Numbered from the stretch's first letter, positions 52,326 through 60,257 are shown. The stretch: DNA of 63,311 nucleotides from Stenotrophomonas maltophilia (GCF_013464485.1 NZ_RAUX01000045.1:1-63311), one strand, 5' to 3'. Program-made: numbers and translations. The notes: generated by a model from the sequence alone, not told the origin.

Positions 52326-52970
52326 TCAGAAGTCAGTCTCAGCGAGGCCGCCCTGGCCACGCGTCGCCCAATGCTCGGTCACCATTCGAGCTTCCCTAAG
52401 TACGTCGAGGAAGGTCCGGAACGCACGCGTAACCGAAGCGAGATCAGTTGCGACTTCATCCAGTGTGAGGTTTTCAAATCGACTCAGATCCAAGAGCGTC
52501 CGATTGATGTACCAGCTGCTGAGTGCCGACAAAAGGGACGCAGCCCCTTCTGTCCCGAAAGCCTCCAGGTCGTCTGCGAAGCGGGTGAGCATAGGCAGCG
52601 GATCCGAGGGCATTGCCTTGAACGCAAACGCGAGAGCTTCAGCTGGGTCTACTCGAGGCATTGGCCCGGACAGAAATTCAACCAGTTCCCTTATTTCGCC
52701 ACCGAGCATGTAGATCTCGTGGTCCAGAACGATAGCTCGGGCAACAGCCTTGTCGCGCTCAGCCTTCGCTCGTGCATGGCGATCCTCATCCCGCATGCGC
52801 CGCGCTTCGTCCAACGCCGTGCGACTGGTACGCATGGCCACCACCACTGCCCAGAGCGTGGCTCCCGCAGCGACCACTGCAACAGCTACCGACCAAGCGT
52901 CCCACCACACCTCGCACTGCGGTCCTGGAGGCCAGCACTGGGAAAAACCTTTAGTCCATTCGTAAGCCAT
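52326..52970 (-). CDS. Minus-strand membrane-anchored moron candidate
   Basis: A 214-aa protein with one N-terminal transmembrane helix (WSVAVAVVAAGATLWAVVVAM at about 27-47), a charged coiled segment and a helical C-terminal domain. A GGGGGAT ribosome site precedes ATG 52970. It is the only minus-strand gene in the PL operon and base composition is slightly lower in GC than its neighbours by eye. Probably expressed in the lysogen and possibly involved in exclusion. Family unknown. Confidence 0.65.
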   Translation of the reverse strand: MAYEWTKGFSQCWPPGPQCEVWWDAWSVAVAVVAAGATLWAVVVAMRTSRTALDEARRMRDEDRHARAKAERDKAVARAIVLDHEIYMLGGEIRELVEFLSGPMPRVDPAEALAFAFKAMPSDPLPMLTRFADDLEAFGTEGAASLLSALSSWYINRTLLDLSRFENLTLDEVATDLASVTRAFRTFLDVLREARMVTEHWATRGQGGLAETDF

Positions 52971-53002
52971 GTGATCCCCCCTTATCAGGAATCCATTCTG
53001 TC

Positions 53003-53143
53003 ATGACCTACATCCATCCGAACGACCGGGTCTACGCGCTGGAGCGAGCTCTGGCCGCGGCCGTCGCTCAGGGCGAGGAGCGCAAGGTGCAGGACGACCT
53101 TCGCGAGATCCTGGCCGAAGCCCGTCGCGAGGCCCGGGGATGA
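53003..53143 (+). CDS. 46-aa helical protein
   Basis: MTYIHPNDRVYALERALAAA... forms one amphipathic charged helix and ends in TGA at 53141 that overlaps the next ATG (ATGA). Supported by its tight linkage. Function unknown. Confidence 0.5.
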   Translation: MTYIHPNDRVYALERALAAAVAQGEERKVQDDLREILAEARREARG

Positions 53144-53313
53144 GCAACCTGGTGCTGGTGCCGGCGCCGAAGGATCCGGGCGTCCCGTCTCGCATGCGGC
53201 AGCCGACGAAGGACGCATATCGGCAGTGGCTGACCCAGGCGAACGAGCAGATCGAGCAGCTGCAGGCCGAGGTGGCCGAGCTGCGCGCCGGCCGGACTTC
53301 CACTCGCCGGTAA
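53140..53313 (+). CDS. 57-aa coiled-coil protein
   Basis: MSNLVLVPAPKDPGVPSR... ends in a leucine/glutamine heptad helix (QANEQIEQLQAEVAELRAG). The start overlaps the preceding stop (ATGA). Function unknown. Confidence 0.5.
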   Translation: MSNLVLVPAPKDPGVPSRMRQPTKDAYRQWLTQANEQIEQLQAEVAELRAGRTSTRR

Positions 53314-53331
53314 CCCATTCGAGGGAACTGC

Positions 53332-53562
53332 ATGCGCAATCAACTCGACATTTTCGACGACGACCCGGCGCGCCTCGCACAGGCCAACCGTGACGCAGCC
53401 GATCAGGCCGCGAAAGACATGCAGTTCCCTCCAAAAATCCGCCAGGAACGAGTGGACCACTACACCGCCGAGGCGGTGCGCTTGGAAGCTCTGGCAGCTC
53501 TCTGCAGTCCAACCCGCGCCGCCGTCGGCGGCACCCACAGCAACGCGAGGAACGCACGTTGA
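53332..53562 (+). CDS. Small protein before the DGR, 76 aa
   Basis: MRNQLDIFDDDPARLAQANRDA... is a charged helical protein. Its stop codon overlaps the TTG start of the first DGR target (TTGA), so the two are probably translated together. Function unknown. Confidence 0.6.
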   Translation: MRNQLDIFDDDPARLAQANRDAADQAAKDMQFPPKIRQERVDHYTAEAVRLEALAALCSPTRAAVGGTHSNARNAR

Positions 53563-54113
53563 ACGCCATCACCATCCGCACCAAGGGCGACACCGAGATC
53601 CAGCTCGCCCTTTCTCCTGCCGCGATCACCAACCTGATCGAGCTCGCCGCAGATCCTGTCGTCGCTGAAAGCGTGGTCGCCACCGGCCACACCAAGCTGT
53701 TTGCCGACGGCACCAGCGCTGCGGGCACCGACCCGCGCACCGACCACGTCGCGGTGATCGACCACGCCACCGGCCTGATGTGGGCGGTCAAGTCCATCGG
53801 CGACAGCGGTGGTGACCCGATGAGCCAGGCCGACTGCGAGAAGGCTTGCAGCGAGCTGCGACTGCTGGGATTCGACGACTGGCGCCTGCCGATCCGTACC
53901 GAACTGGCCGCCCTGGTCGACGACACCCGCCATGAGCGGGCGATCGATACCTCGCTGTTCCCCGGCGTGCTGCCCCGCTGGCACTGGACCAGCACGCCTT
54001 GCGCCTGGTCCTCGGCGTCCGCGTGGCTCGTCAGTTTCAACGGCGGCAGCGTCAGCTACCTCCGCCGCAACAGCCTCGGGTTCGCGTTGGCCGTGCGTCG
54101 TGCCGGTCAGTAA
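53559..54113 (+). CDS. DGR target protein 1 (DUF1566/C-type lectin fold)
   Basis: A 184-aa protein. After a unique N-terminal domain (about 1-60), the DUF1566 region (DHVAVIDHATGLMWAVKSIG, LLGFDDWRLPIRTELAALVD) leads into the variable repeat VR1, which encodes residues about 149-183 (WLVSFNGGSVSYLRRNSLGF). Such domains have the C-type lectin fold that displays variable residues on a stable frame. Start TTG 53559 overlaps the previous stop. No signal peptide, so the protein may be a virion part or act in the cell. Confidence 0.85.
   Translation: MNAITIRTKGDTEIQLALSPAAITNLIELAADPVVAESVVATGHTKLFADGTSAAGTDPRTDHVAVIDHATGLMWAVKSIGDSGGDPMSQADCEKACSELRLLGFDDWRLPIRTELAALVDDTRHERAIDTSLFPGVLPRWHWTSTPCAWSSASAWLVSFNGGSVSYLRRNSLGFALAVRRAGQ
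54002..54107 (+). repeat. Variable repeat VR1
   Basis: A 106-bp copy of the template repeat. By eye it differs from TR at 14 positions, all where TR has adenine. It ends at the last codons of target 1, before the stop. Confidence 0.92.
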
Positions 54114-54145
54114 TTGGCCCTTTTGACCCTTTCCCTGGAGCAACC

Positions 54146-54571
54146 ATGAGCCCCATCACGTTCAAGAAGATCGCCGCCGACGGTTCCGAGCTGCCGGACA
54201 CTGCCACCGACCACGTCGCCGTGCTGCTGCCCGACTACGGACTCACCTTCACCGCCACCAACATCGTGGACAGCGACGTTCCGCACGCCGAGTGCGAGGC
54301 CGCCGCCAAGGCCCTGGACCTGCTCGGCCACACCGACTGGGATCTGCCGACCATCGAGGAGTATCAGCTGCTGATCGACCGCAGCCGCTACTCGCCGGCC
54401 ATCAACACGGACTTGTTCAAGGACATCCAGAACGACTGGTACTGGTCGAAGACCCCGGCCGCCTGGTCCTCGGCGTCCGCGTGGTTCGTCGATTTCTACG
54501 GCGGCAGCGTCGACTCCAGCCACCGCGGCGGCGACGGGTTCGCGTTGGCCGTGCGTCGTGCCGGTCAGTGA
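54146..54571 (+). CDS. DGR target protein 2 (DUF1566/C-type lectin fold)
   Basis: A 141-aa paralogue of target 1 with a diverged body (DHVAVLLPDYGLTFTATNIV, GHTDWDLPTIEEYQLLIDRSRYS, NDWYWSKTPAAWSSASAW) and VR2 at residues about 106-140. ATG 54146 has a CTGGAG ribosome site. It lies between target 1 and avd. The identical constant flanks of VR1, VR2 and TR support active exchange. Confidence 0.85.
   Translation: MSPITFKKIAADGSELPDTATDHVAVLLPDYGLTFTATNIVDSDVPHAECEAAAKALDLLGHTDWDLPTIEEYQLLIDRSRYSPAINTDLFKDIQNDWYWSKTPAAWSSASAWFVDFYGGSVDSSHRGGDGFALAVRRAGQ
54460..54565 (+). repeat. Variable repeat VR2
   Basis: A 106-bp copy of TR. By eye it differs at 16 positions, all TR adenines. Like VR1 it has C in place of the G that directly follows the TR core (CAG versus GAG), a typical IMH/IMH* distinction. 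Confidence 0.92.
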
Positions 54572-54597
54572 TTTGATCTTCTGCTGAGGCTTTCCCG

Positions 54598-55047
54598 ATG
54601 ACCTCCCGTTTCCAGCCCCCACCCATCATCAAGGCCGCCGAACGCATGGCGGTCGAGATCGAGAATGCCGTGCGCCGGTTCGCCCGCTACCACCGCTATC
54701 AGATCGGTAGCGACCTCCGCGCGCGTGCCCAGCAGGTGTTCATCAACGCCAACAATGCCTGGCGCGAGCGCGCCGAGCAGGCGCGGTGGGTGGCGGTGCT
54801 GGTGCGGGATATCGATGCTCTCAAGCAGCTCCTGCAGATCGGCAAAAGGGTTGGCGCCTTCGCCAGCTTCCGCCAGTTTGAAATGCTTATCCGCCTGGCC
54901 GAAGAGCTGGGCATGCAGGCCGGCGGCTGGCGCCGGCGCCTGCGCCTGCGCGAAGTCTCCCATGCCCAGAATGCGCAAGCCGATGGCGTCGCGCAGCGCG
55001 GCAAGAAACTGAGTACCCGTACCGCCCTTGCGGGGGCCAACTCATGA
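54598..55047 (+). CDS. avd: Avd-like accessory variability determinant
   Basis: A 149-aa basic, four-helix-like protein (ERMAVEIENAVRRFARYHRYQIG, LRARAQQVFINANNAWRERAEQ, SFRQFEMLIRLAEELGMQAGGW). Its size, charge and position between targets and RT fit bAvd, which forms a pentamer that binds the RT and the template RNA. Its stop codon overlaps the RT start (ATGA). Confidence 0.75.
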   Translation: MTSRFQPPPIIKAAERMAVEIENAVRRFARYHRYQIGSDLRARAQQVFINANNAWRERAEQARWVAVLVRDIDALKQLLQIGKRVGAFASFRQFEMLIRLAEELGMQAGGWRRRLRLREVSHAQNAQADGVAQRGKKLSTRTALAGANS

Positions 55048-56411
55048 CGAAGCCGCGCTATTCGCATCCGGGCTGCGCGGCCTGGTCGCAAGTGTATGGG
55101 GAGGCGGCCGCCTGGTCCTCGGCGTCCGCGTGGAACGTCAATTTCAACAACGGCAACGTCAACAACAACCACCGCAACAACAACGGGTTCGCGTTGGCCG
55201 TGCGTCGTGCCGGTGAGTTTCAGGGAGAGGTAGGCCTGCAGGAGTTGTACCAGGCATGGCGGCGCGCGCGCCGCCAGAAGGTTCCGAGCTTCAACCAGCT
55301 GCGCTTTGACCACCGCTGGAGCGATGGGCTGCTGCAGCTCCAGCGCGAGCTGCTGGCCGGCACTTGGGCACCGCGCACGTCGACGTGCTTTGTGGCCACC
55401 CGGCCCAAGGCCCGCGAGATCCATGCACCTGACTTCGCCGACCGCGTGGTGCACCACTGGCTGGTGCCGCAGCTGGAAGCGCTGTGGGAGCCGACGTTCA
55501 TCCACGACAGTTACGCCAATCGCAAGGGCCGCGGCAGCCATGCTGCCGTTCGCCGGGCCCAGCAGTTCGTGCGCCAGGTGCATAGCGGCCAAGGCGGCGG
55601 CTGGTATCTGCAGCTGGACGTGGCGAACTTCTTCAACAGCATTCACCGCCCCACGCTATGGCGGATGTTGCGCACCAGGCTGCAGCGCCGGGGCGCACCG
55701 CAGGTGGTCCAGCAGGCCACGCACGCGCTGCTACGCCGCTCGCCGCTGCATGCCGGCGTCCAGTACCGAGCCACGGCCGACGAGCAGGCCCAGGTGCCGC
55801 CCCACAAGCGACTGGCGAACGCACCGGTCGGCCGCGGCCTGCCCATCGGCAACCTGTCCAGCCAGTTCTTCGCCAATGTCTACCTGGACGCGCTGGACCA
55901 GTTCGCCAAGCACGCGCTCAAAGCCAAGCGCTACCTGCGCTATGTCGATGACTTCGTGCTGTTCCACCACGACCGCGAGCAGCTGGCCGCATGGCGAGAC
56001 CAGATCGAGGCCTTCTTGCAGGACCGGCTCGGCCTGCGCCTGAAGGCCGAGCAGAAGCTCTGTCGCCTCACGGATGGCCTGGACTTCCTCGGTTACGTGA
56101 TCTACCCAACGCACACGCTGGCCCGGCGCCGCGTGGTCGGGCACCTGCACACCGCGCTGGCCGAGTGGGAAGGCATGCACGTTCAGGGCGACAAGCTTCG
56201 CGCCACGCCGGCCGACTTCCGCGATCTTTCCAACCGCATCGCCAGCTTTGCCGGCCATCTGCAGCACGCCAGCAGCCACCGGCTGATGCGACGTGTCCAT
56301 GCCCGATTCCCCTGGCTGCGCTCAGCAGCCCGTCCGCGACGGTTCAGCCACAAGGCAGAGCGGCGCATCCATTCGATCAAGTGGCACCAGCACAAGGAGC
56401 AACAGGCATGA
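55044..56411 (+). CDS. DGR reverse transcriptase with TR-encoded N-terminus
   Basis: A 455-aa ORF. The RT domain starts near residue 60 (LQELYQAWRRARRQK aligns with the N-terminus of BPP-1 bRT). The catalytic motifs are LDVANFF at 191-197, the DGR-typical GLPIGNLSSQFFANVYL and YVDD at 300-303. FLGYVIYPTH lies further on. From ATG 55044 (coupled to avd) residues 22-57 are encoded by the template repeat (NVNFNNGNVNNNHRNNNGF). The only in-frame start after TR is TTG 55245, with poor ribosome-site spacing. Confidence 0.92.
   Translation: MTKPRYSHPGCAAWSQVYGEAAAWSSASAWNVNFNNGNVNNNHRNNNGFALAVRRAGEFQGEVGLQELYQAWRRARRQKVPSFNQLRFDHRWSDGLLQLQRELLAGTWAPRTSTCFVATRPKAREIHAPDFADRVVHHWLVPQLEALWEPTFIHDSYANRKGRGSHAAVRRAQQFVRQVHSGQGGGWYLQLDVANFFNSIHRPTLWRMLRTRLQRRGAPQVVQQATHALLRRSPLHAGVQYRATADEQAQVPPHKRLANAPVGRGLPIGNLSSQFFANVYLDALDQFAKHALKAKRYLRYVDDFVLFHHDREQLAAWRDQIEAFLQDRLGLRLKAEQKLCRLTDGLDFLGYVIYPTHTLARRRVVGHLHTALAEWEGMHVQGDKLRATPADFRDLSNRIASFAGHLQHASSHRLMRRVHARFPWLRSAARPRRFSHKAERRIHSIKWHQHKEQQA
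55109..55214 (+). repeat. Template repeat (TR) of the DGR
   Basis: The 106-bp adenine-rich template contains ten AAC codons, one AAT and one CAC in its variable core, 23 adenines in all. It is read in the same frame as VR1 and VR2 and lies inside the RT ORF. Confidence 0.93.
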
Positions 56412-57217
56412 GTAACGATATCAAGACCCTGGCGGACGCGCAGCCCAGTGGGAGGGTGAGGCTGGGGGATCAGGCCCGCGCCACCATCAGCGACGACCTT
56501 CTGAGCAGAATGGCCTACGCGATCCCCGGCGCAGTCAAGACGACCGATGTGGCAAAACAGGTCGCAGCGCGGGTTGTGGAAATATACCTCTCCGCCCATC
56601 CCTCCCCGGGTGGTCGGGGGGATGCGTTGAACGGCCTTCAACGCTACTCGCCGGACCCGGAAAACACCGAGTACGGCTGGATGCAAGGCATGAAGGAAGA
56701 CACGTCAATGGGTGAATGGGTCCACATCGAAGATGTTCGCGCCCTCGCCGCCCGCCAGCCGGTGGGGGCGCCGGTAACCGTTGAGGCTGTGGCGACCGTT
56801 CGATGCAACGGCGATGGCGACCGCTACATCGACTGGCTGACAGAGGGCGGGATCGCCGATCTGGATGTGGGCGACGTGCTGATGGTGTCCGACCGAGCAA
56901 TCACCGATGAAGACGGATCGGGCGAGGTCTACGCCGCCCCGCCCGCACAGGCCGTGGACCTGGCGCCTGCCTCGATCCCCAACACGCCGGAAGTGCGTGA
57001 CATTCTCGGACGCCCCAACTTCTGGTGCAGCCCCTGGGCCAACGTCCTGCGCATGCGCGGCGACGAGATTCCGAACAAGGCCGAGGAAGAACAGGCCGCA
57101 GTGATCCGCTTCATGCTGAATCACTACCTCGCCAACGGCACGGCATGGGCTGAAACCGCTGGGGCCGAGTTGGACGCGATTCGGAAGGTCGACAGCAAGG
57201 CGGTGGGCAATGGCTGA
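56408..57217 (+). CDS. Hypothetical protein after the DGR, 269 aa
   Basis: ATG 56408 overlaps the RT stop (ATGA). It is acidic and has mixed alpha/beta sequence (DGDRYIDWLTEGGIADLDVGDVLMVSDR, NPEVRDILGRPNFWCSPWANVLRM-like). I do not recognise it. Its close link to the RT may be simple operon packing rather than a DGR role. Confidence 0.6.
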   Translation: MSNDIKTLADAQPSGRVRLGDQARATISDDLLSRMAYAIPGAVKTTDVAKQVAARVVEIYLSAHPSPGGRGDALNGLQRYSPDPENTEYGWMQGMKEDTSMGEWVHIEDVRALAARQPVGAPVTVEAVATVRCNGDGDRYIDWLTEGGIADLDVGDVLMVSDRAITDEDGSGEVYAAPPAQAVDLAPASIPNTPEVRDILGRPNFWCSPWANVLRMRGDEIPNKAEEEQAAVIRFMLNHYLANGTAWAETAGAELDAIRKVDSKAVGNG

Positions 57218-59723
57218 CCCCTACCGCGACTTCCTCGAGCGCAAGGTGCGCGTCGCCCCATCGCTTGGCTTCGACGTGCAGCCGGAGGACGTCTCCCCGA
57301 TCCTGAAGCCCCACCAGCGCGACAGCGTCGTGTGGGCGTGCCAAGGCGGCCGGCGCGCCCTGTTCCAGCGCTTCGGCCTGGGCAAGAGCGTGCAGCAGCT
57401 GGAGATCTGCAGGCTGGCCCGGCAGCATCAGGGCGGCCCGGTCGGCATCGTGATTCCGCTGGGTGTTCGGCAGGAGTTCCGCCGCGACGCAGCGATGCTG
57501 GGCATGGCCACCCGGTTCGTGCGCACCAGCGGCGAGGTCGACCCCGAGTTCGACGGCGTGCACCTGACCAACTACGAATCGGTGCGAGACGGGAAGCTTG
57601 ACCCCAATCTGTTCACGGCGGCCAGCCTCGATGAGGCATCGGTGCTGCGCAGCTTCGGATCGAAGACCTACCAGCAGTTCCTGACCCTGTTCGATGACGT
57701 CCGGTACCGGTTCGTCGCCACCGCGACACCGAGCCCGAACCGCTACAAGGAGCTGATCCATTACGCCGGCTTCCTGGGCGTCATGGACACCGGCCAGGCC
57801 CTGACCCGCTGGTTCAAGCGCGACAGCACCAAGGCGAACAACCTGACGCTGTACCCCCACAAGGAGCGCGAGTTCTGGCTGTGGGTGGCCAGCTGGGCCC
57901 TGTTCCTGCAGCGCCCCTCCGATCTGGGTTACAGCGATGAGGGCTATGACCTGCCAGCCCTGCAGGTGCACTTCCATGAGGTGCCGGTCGACCACGGCAG
58001 CGCCGGCACCGAACGGGACGGCCAGGCCAAGATGTTCCGCGATGCCGCACTGGGGGTGATCGATGCCGCGCGCGAGAAGCGCGACACCTTGCCGGCGCGC
58101 GTGGCGGCGGTACAGGACATCGTCGGCGCCCGGCCGGATGATCACTGGCTGATCTGGCACGACCTGGAAGCCGAGCGCCACGCCATCGCTGCAGCGGTAC
58201 CGGAGGCGGTCAGCATCTACGGTGACCAGGATCTGGATGAGCGCGAGGCGGCGGTCGTGGCCTTCAGCGACGGTAAGACCCGGATCCTGTCGGCGAAGCC
58301 GGTCATCGCCGGCAGCGGCTGCAACTTCCAACGGCACTGCCACCTGGCCGTATACGCCGGCATCGGCTTCAAATTCAACGATTTCATCCAGTCGATCCAT
58401 CGCATCCAGCGGTACCAGCAGCAGCACGGCGTCGAGGTGTGGATCGTCCACGCTGAAAGCGAGCGCGAGGTGCTGGCCAGCCTCATGGAGAAGTGGAAGC
58501 GGCACGAACAGATGGTGGAGAAGATGAGCGAGATCATCCGGGAATACGGCCTGAGCAAGGCCGCCATGGCGCAGGTGCTCCAGCGCTCGATCGGCGTGGA
58601 GCGGATCGAGGCCAGCGGCGAAGGCTGGACGGTGGCCAACAACGACTGCGTGCTGGAAGCGCGCGGCATGGCAGAGAACAGTGTCGACCTGATCGTGACC
58701 TCGATCCCGTTCGCCAACCACTACGAATACAGCCCCAGCTACAACGACTTCGGGCACACCGACGACAACGCGCACTTCTGGGCCCAGATGGACCACCTGG
58801 CGCCGGAGCTGCTGCGGGTCCTGAAACCGGGCCGGATCGCCGCCATCCACGTGAAGGACCGGATCCAGTTCGGCTCCGTCACCGGCGCGGGTGCCCCCAC
58901 CGTGAGCCCCTTCCACGCCGAAACGATCTTCCACTACCGCCAGCACGGCTTCGACTACATGGGCCTGATCACCGTCGTCACGGACGTAGTGCGCGAGAAC
59001 AACCAGACCTATCGCCTGGGCTGGTCGGAGCAGTGCAAGGACGGCACGAAGATGGGCGCTGGCTCCCCCGAATACATCGTGCTGCTGAGGAAGCCACAGA
59101 CCAACCGGTCGAAGGGCTATGCAGACGAGCCGGTGCGAAAGGAGAAGGCCGCGTACACCAGGGCACGCTGGCAGGTCGACGCGCATGCGTTCTGGCGCTC
59201 CAGCGGCAACCGTCTGATGACCGCCGATGAGATGGCCAAGCTGGGCCCAGACAAGCTGGCCAAGATCTTCACCGAGCACAGCCTGGCCGACGTCTACGAC
59301 TACGAGGCCCACGTGCGCATCGGCGAACAGCTGGAGGCACGCGGCGCGCTGCCGTCCGATTTCATGTCGCTGGCACCCGGCAGCCACCATCCGGACGTCT
59401 GGCACGACGTGAACCGCATGCTGACCCTCAACGGCGACCAGACCAAGAAGGGCTTGGAGAACCACATCTGCCCCCTGCAGTTCGACATCGTGGATCGCCT
59501 GATCGAGCGCTACAGCAACCTGGGCGAGCTGGTGTTTGATCCCTTCGGCGGCCTTTTCACGGTCCCCTACCGCGCCCTGAAGCTGCGTCGGCGCGGCCGG
59601 GCCGCTGAGCTGTCCACCGGCTATTTCCTGGACGGCGTGAAGTACTTGCAGGCTGCCGAGCGGGAGATGTCGATGCCGGACCTGTTTGAGGGTCTGGAAC
59701 CGCCTATGGATGAAGCAGCATGA
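57210..59723 (+). CDS. Helicase-DNA methyltransferase fusion
   Basis: An 837-aa protein. The N-terminal SF2/SNF2-like helicase has a Walker A variant RFGLGKS (54-60), DEAS (141-144) and ATATPSP near 170. The C-terminal half is an amino-methyltransferase with TSIPF (497-501, in place of the usual SPPY) and FDPFGG (776-781). It may modify phage DNA against host restriction. The altered motif IV leaves activity uncertain. Confidence 0.8.
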   Translation: MADPYRDFLERKVRVAPSLGFDVQPEDVSPILKPHQRDSVVWACQGGRRALFQRFGLGKSVQQLEICRLARQHQGGPVGIVIPLGVRQEFRRDAAMLGMATRFVRTSGEVDPEFDGVHLTNYESVRDGKLDPNLFTAASLDEASVLRSFGSKTYQQFLTLFDDVRYRFVATATPSPNRYKELIHYAGFLGVMDTGQALTRWFKRDSTKANNLTLYPHKEREFWLWVASWALFLQRPSDLGYSDEGYDLPALQVHFHEVPVDHGSAGTERDGQAKMFRDAALGVIDAAREKRDTLPARVAAVQDIVGARPDDHWLIWHDLEAERHAIAAAVPEAVSIYGDQDLDEREAAVVAFSDGKTRILSAKPVIAGSGCNFQRHCHLAVYAGIGFKFNDFIQSIHRIQRYQQQHGVEVWIVHAESEREVLASLMEKWKRHEQMVEKMSEIIREYGLSKAAMAQVLQRSIGVERIEASGEGWTVANNDCVLEARGMAENSVDLIVTSIPFANHYEYSPSYNDFGHTDDNAHFWAQMDHLAPELLRVLKPGRIAAIHVKDRIQFGSVTGAGAPTVSPFHAETIFHYRQHGFDYMGLITVVTDVVRENNQTYRLGWSEQCKDGTKMGAGSPEYIVLLRKPQTNRSKGYADEPVRKEKAAYTRARWQVDAHAFWRSSGNRLMTADEMAKLGPDKLAKIFTEHSLADVYDYEAHVRIGEQLEARGALPSDFMSLAPGSHHPDVWHDVNRMLTLNGDQTKKGLENHICPLQFDIVDRLIERYSNLGELVFDPFGGLFTVPYRALKLRRRGRAAELSTGYFLDGVKYLQAAEREMSMPDLFEGLEPPMDEAA

Positions 59724-59977
59724 GCACCGACCTGCTGCAGGGCACCGACGTGCCCGACTTCCGCGAGGTGGGCCACGTGCTGGCCAGCCTGTCCGGGGTC
59801 GACCTCACCAAAGCCAGCAAGGCCACCGTGCGCGCGTGGGAGGCACGGGGCCTGGCCCTGATCGAACTGTCCCGTGGGGATCGGGCCGAAGCCGAGCGGA
59901 TCATCGCCCCCGTATCGAAACGCCGCCGCAGCGGCACCAATCTGGCCGCCGCCGGCGCGCCGAAGGAGGAAGCATGA
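59720..59977 (+). CDS. Small protein before excisionase, 85 aa
   Basis: MSTDLLQGTDVPDFREVGH... has a helix-rich body (DLTKASKATVRAWEARGLALIELSRGD) and a basic tail. It is tightly overlapped by its neighbours (ATGA). It may be a small regulator, but the family is unknown. Confidence 0.55.
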   Translation: MSTDLLQGTDVPDFREVGHVLASLSGVDLTKASKATVRAWEARGLALIELSRGDRAEAERIIAPVSKRRRSGTNLAAAGAPKEEA

Positions 59978-60255
59978 GCACCATTGAAGATCAGGACACC
60001 GCCGCAGGCGACGCCGTCAATGCGCCGATGCCCCTGCCCCGCGCGCCCAACCTGCTGCGCCTGAAGGAGGTCAGCGCAAGGACCGGGCTGGCCAAGAACA
60101 CCATCTACGACCGGATCCGCCGCGGCGAGTTTCCTGCGCAAATCGACCTCGGGGGCAACTGTTCGGCGTGGTCGGAGGATGAAATCAACGCGTGGATTTT
60201 GTCCAAGATGGAGGCCCGAAACGTCGATGAGCGCGGTCTACCCAAGGCAGCATGA
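59974..60255 (+). CDS. AlpA-like excisionase
   Basis: A 93-aa protein with a winged helix-turn-helix of AlpA/MerR type (RLKEVSARTGLAKNTIYDRIRRGEFPAQIDLGGNCSAWSEDEINAWILSKM, in parts LAKNTIYDRIRRGEFP and AWSEDEINAWI). It lies 85 bp from attR beside Int-type repeats, so it is the likely excisionase. Confidence 0.85.
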   Translation: MSTIEDQDTAAGDAVNAPMPLPRAPNLLRLKEVSARTGLAKNTIYDRIRRGEFPAQIDLGGNCSAWSEDEINAWILSKMEARNVDERGLPKAA

Positions 60256-60257
60256 CG

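Noticed and set aside
57111-59465. Minus-strand frame of 784 aa opposite the helicase-methyltransferase
   Set aside because: It is a shadow rich in Val/Leu/Gly with no domain. The plus-strand fusion carries clear motifs.
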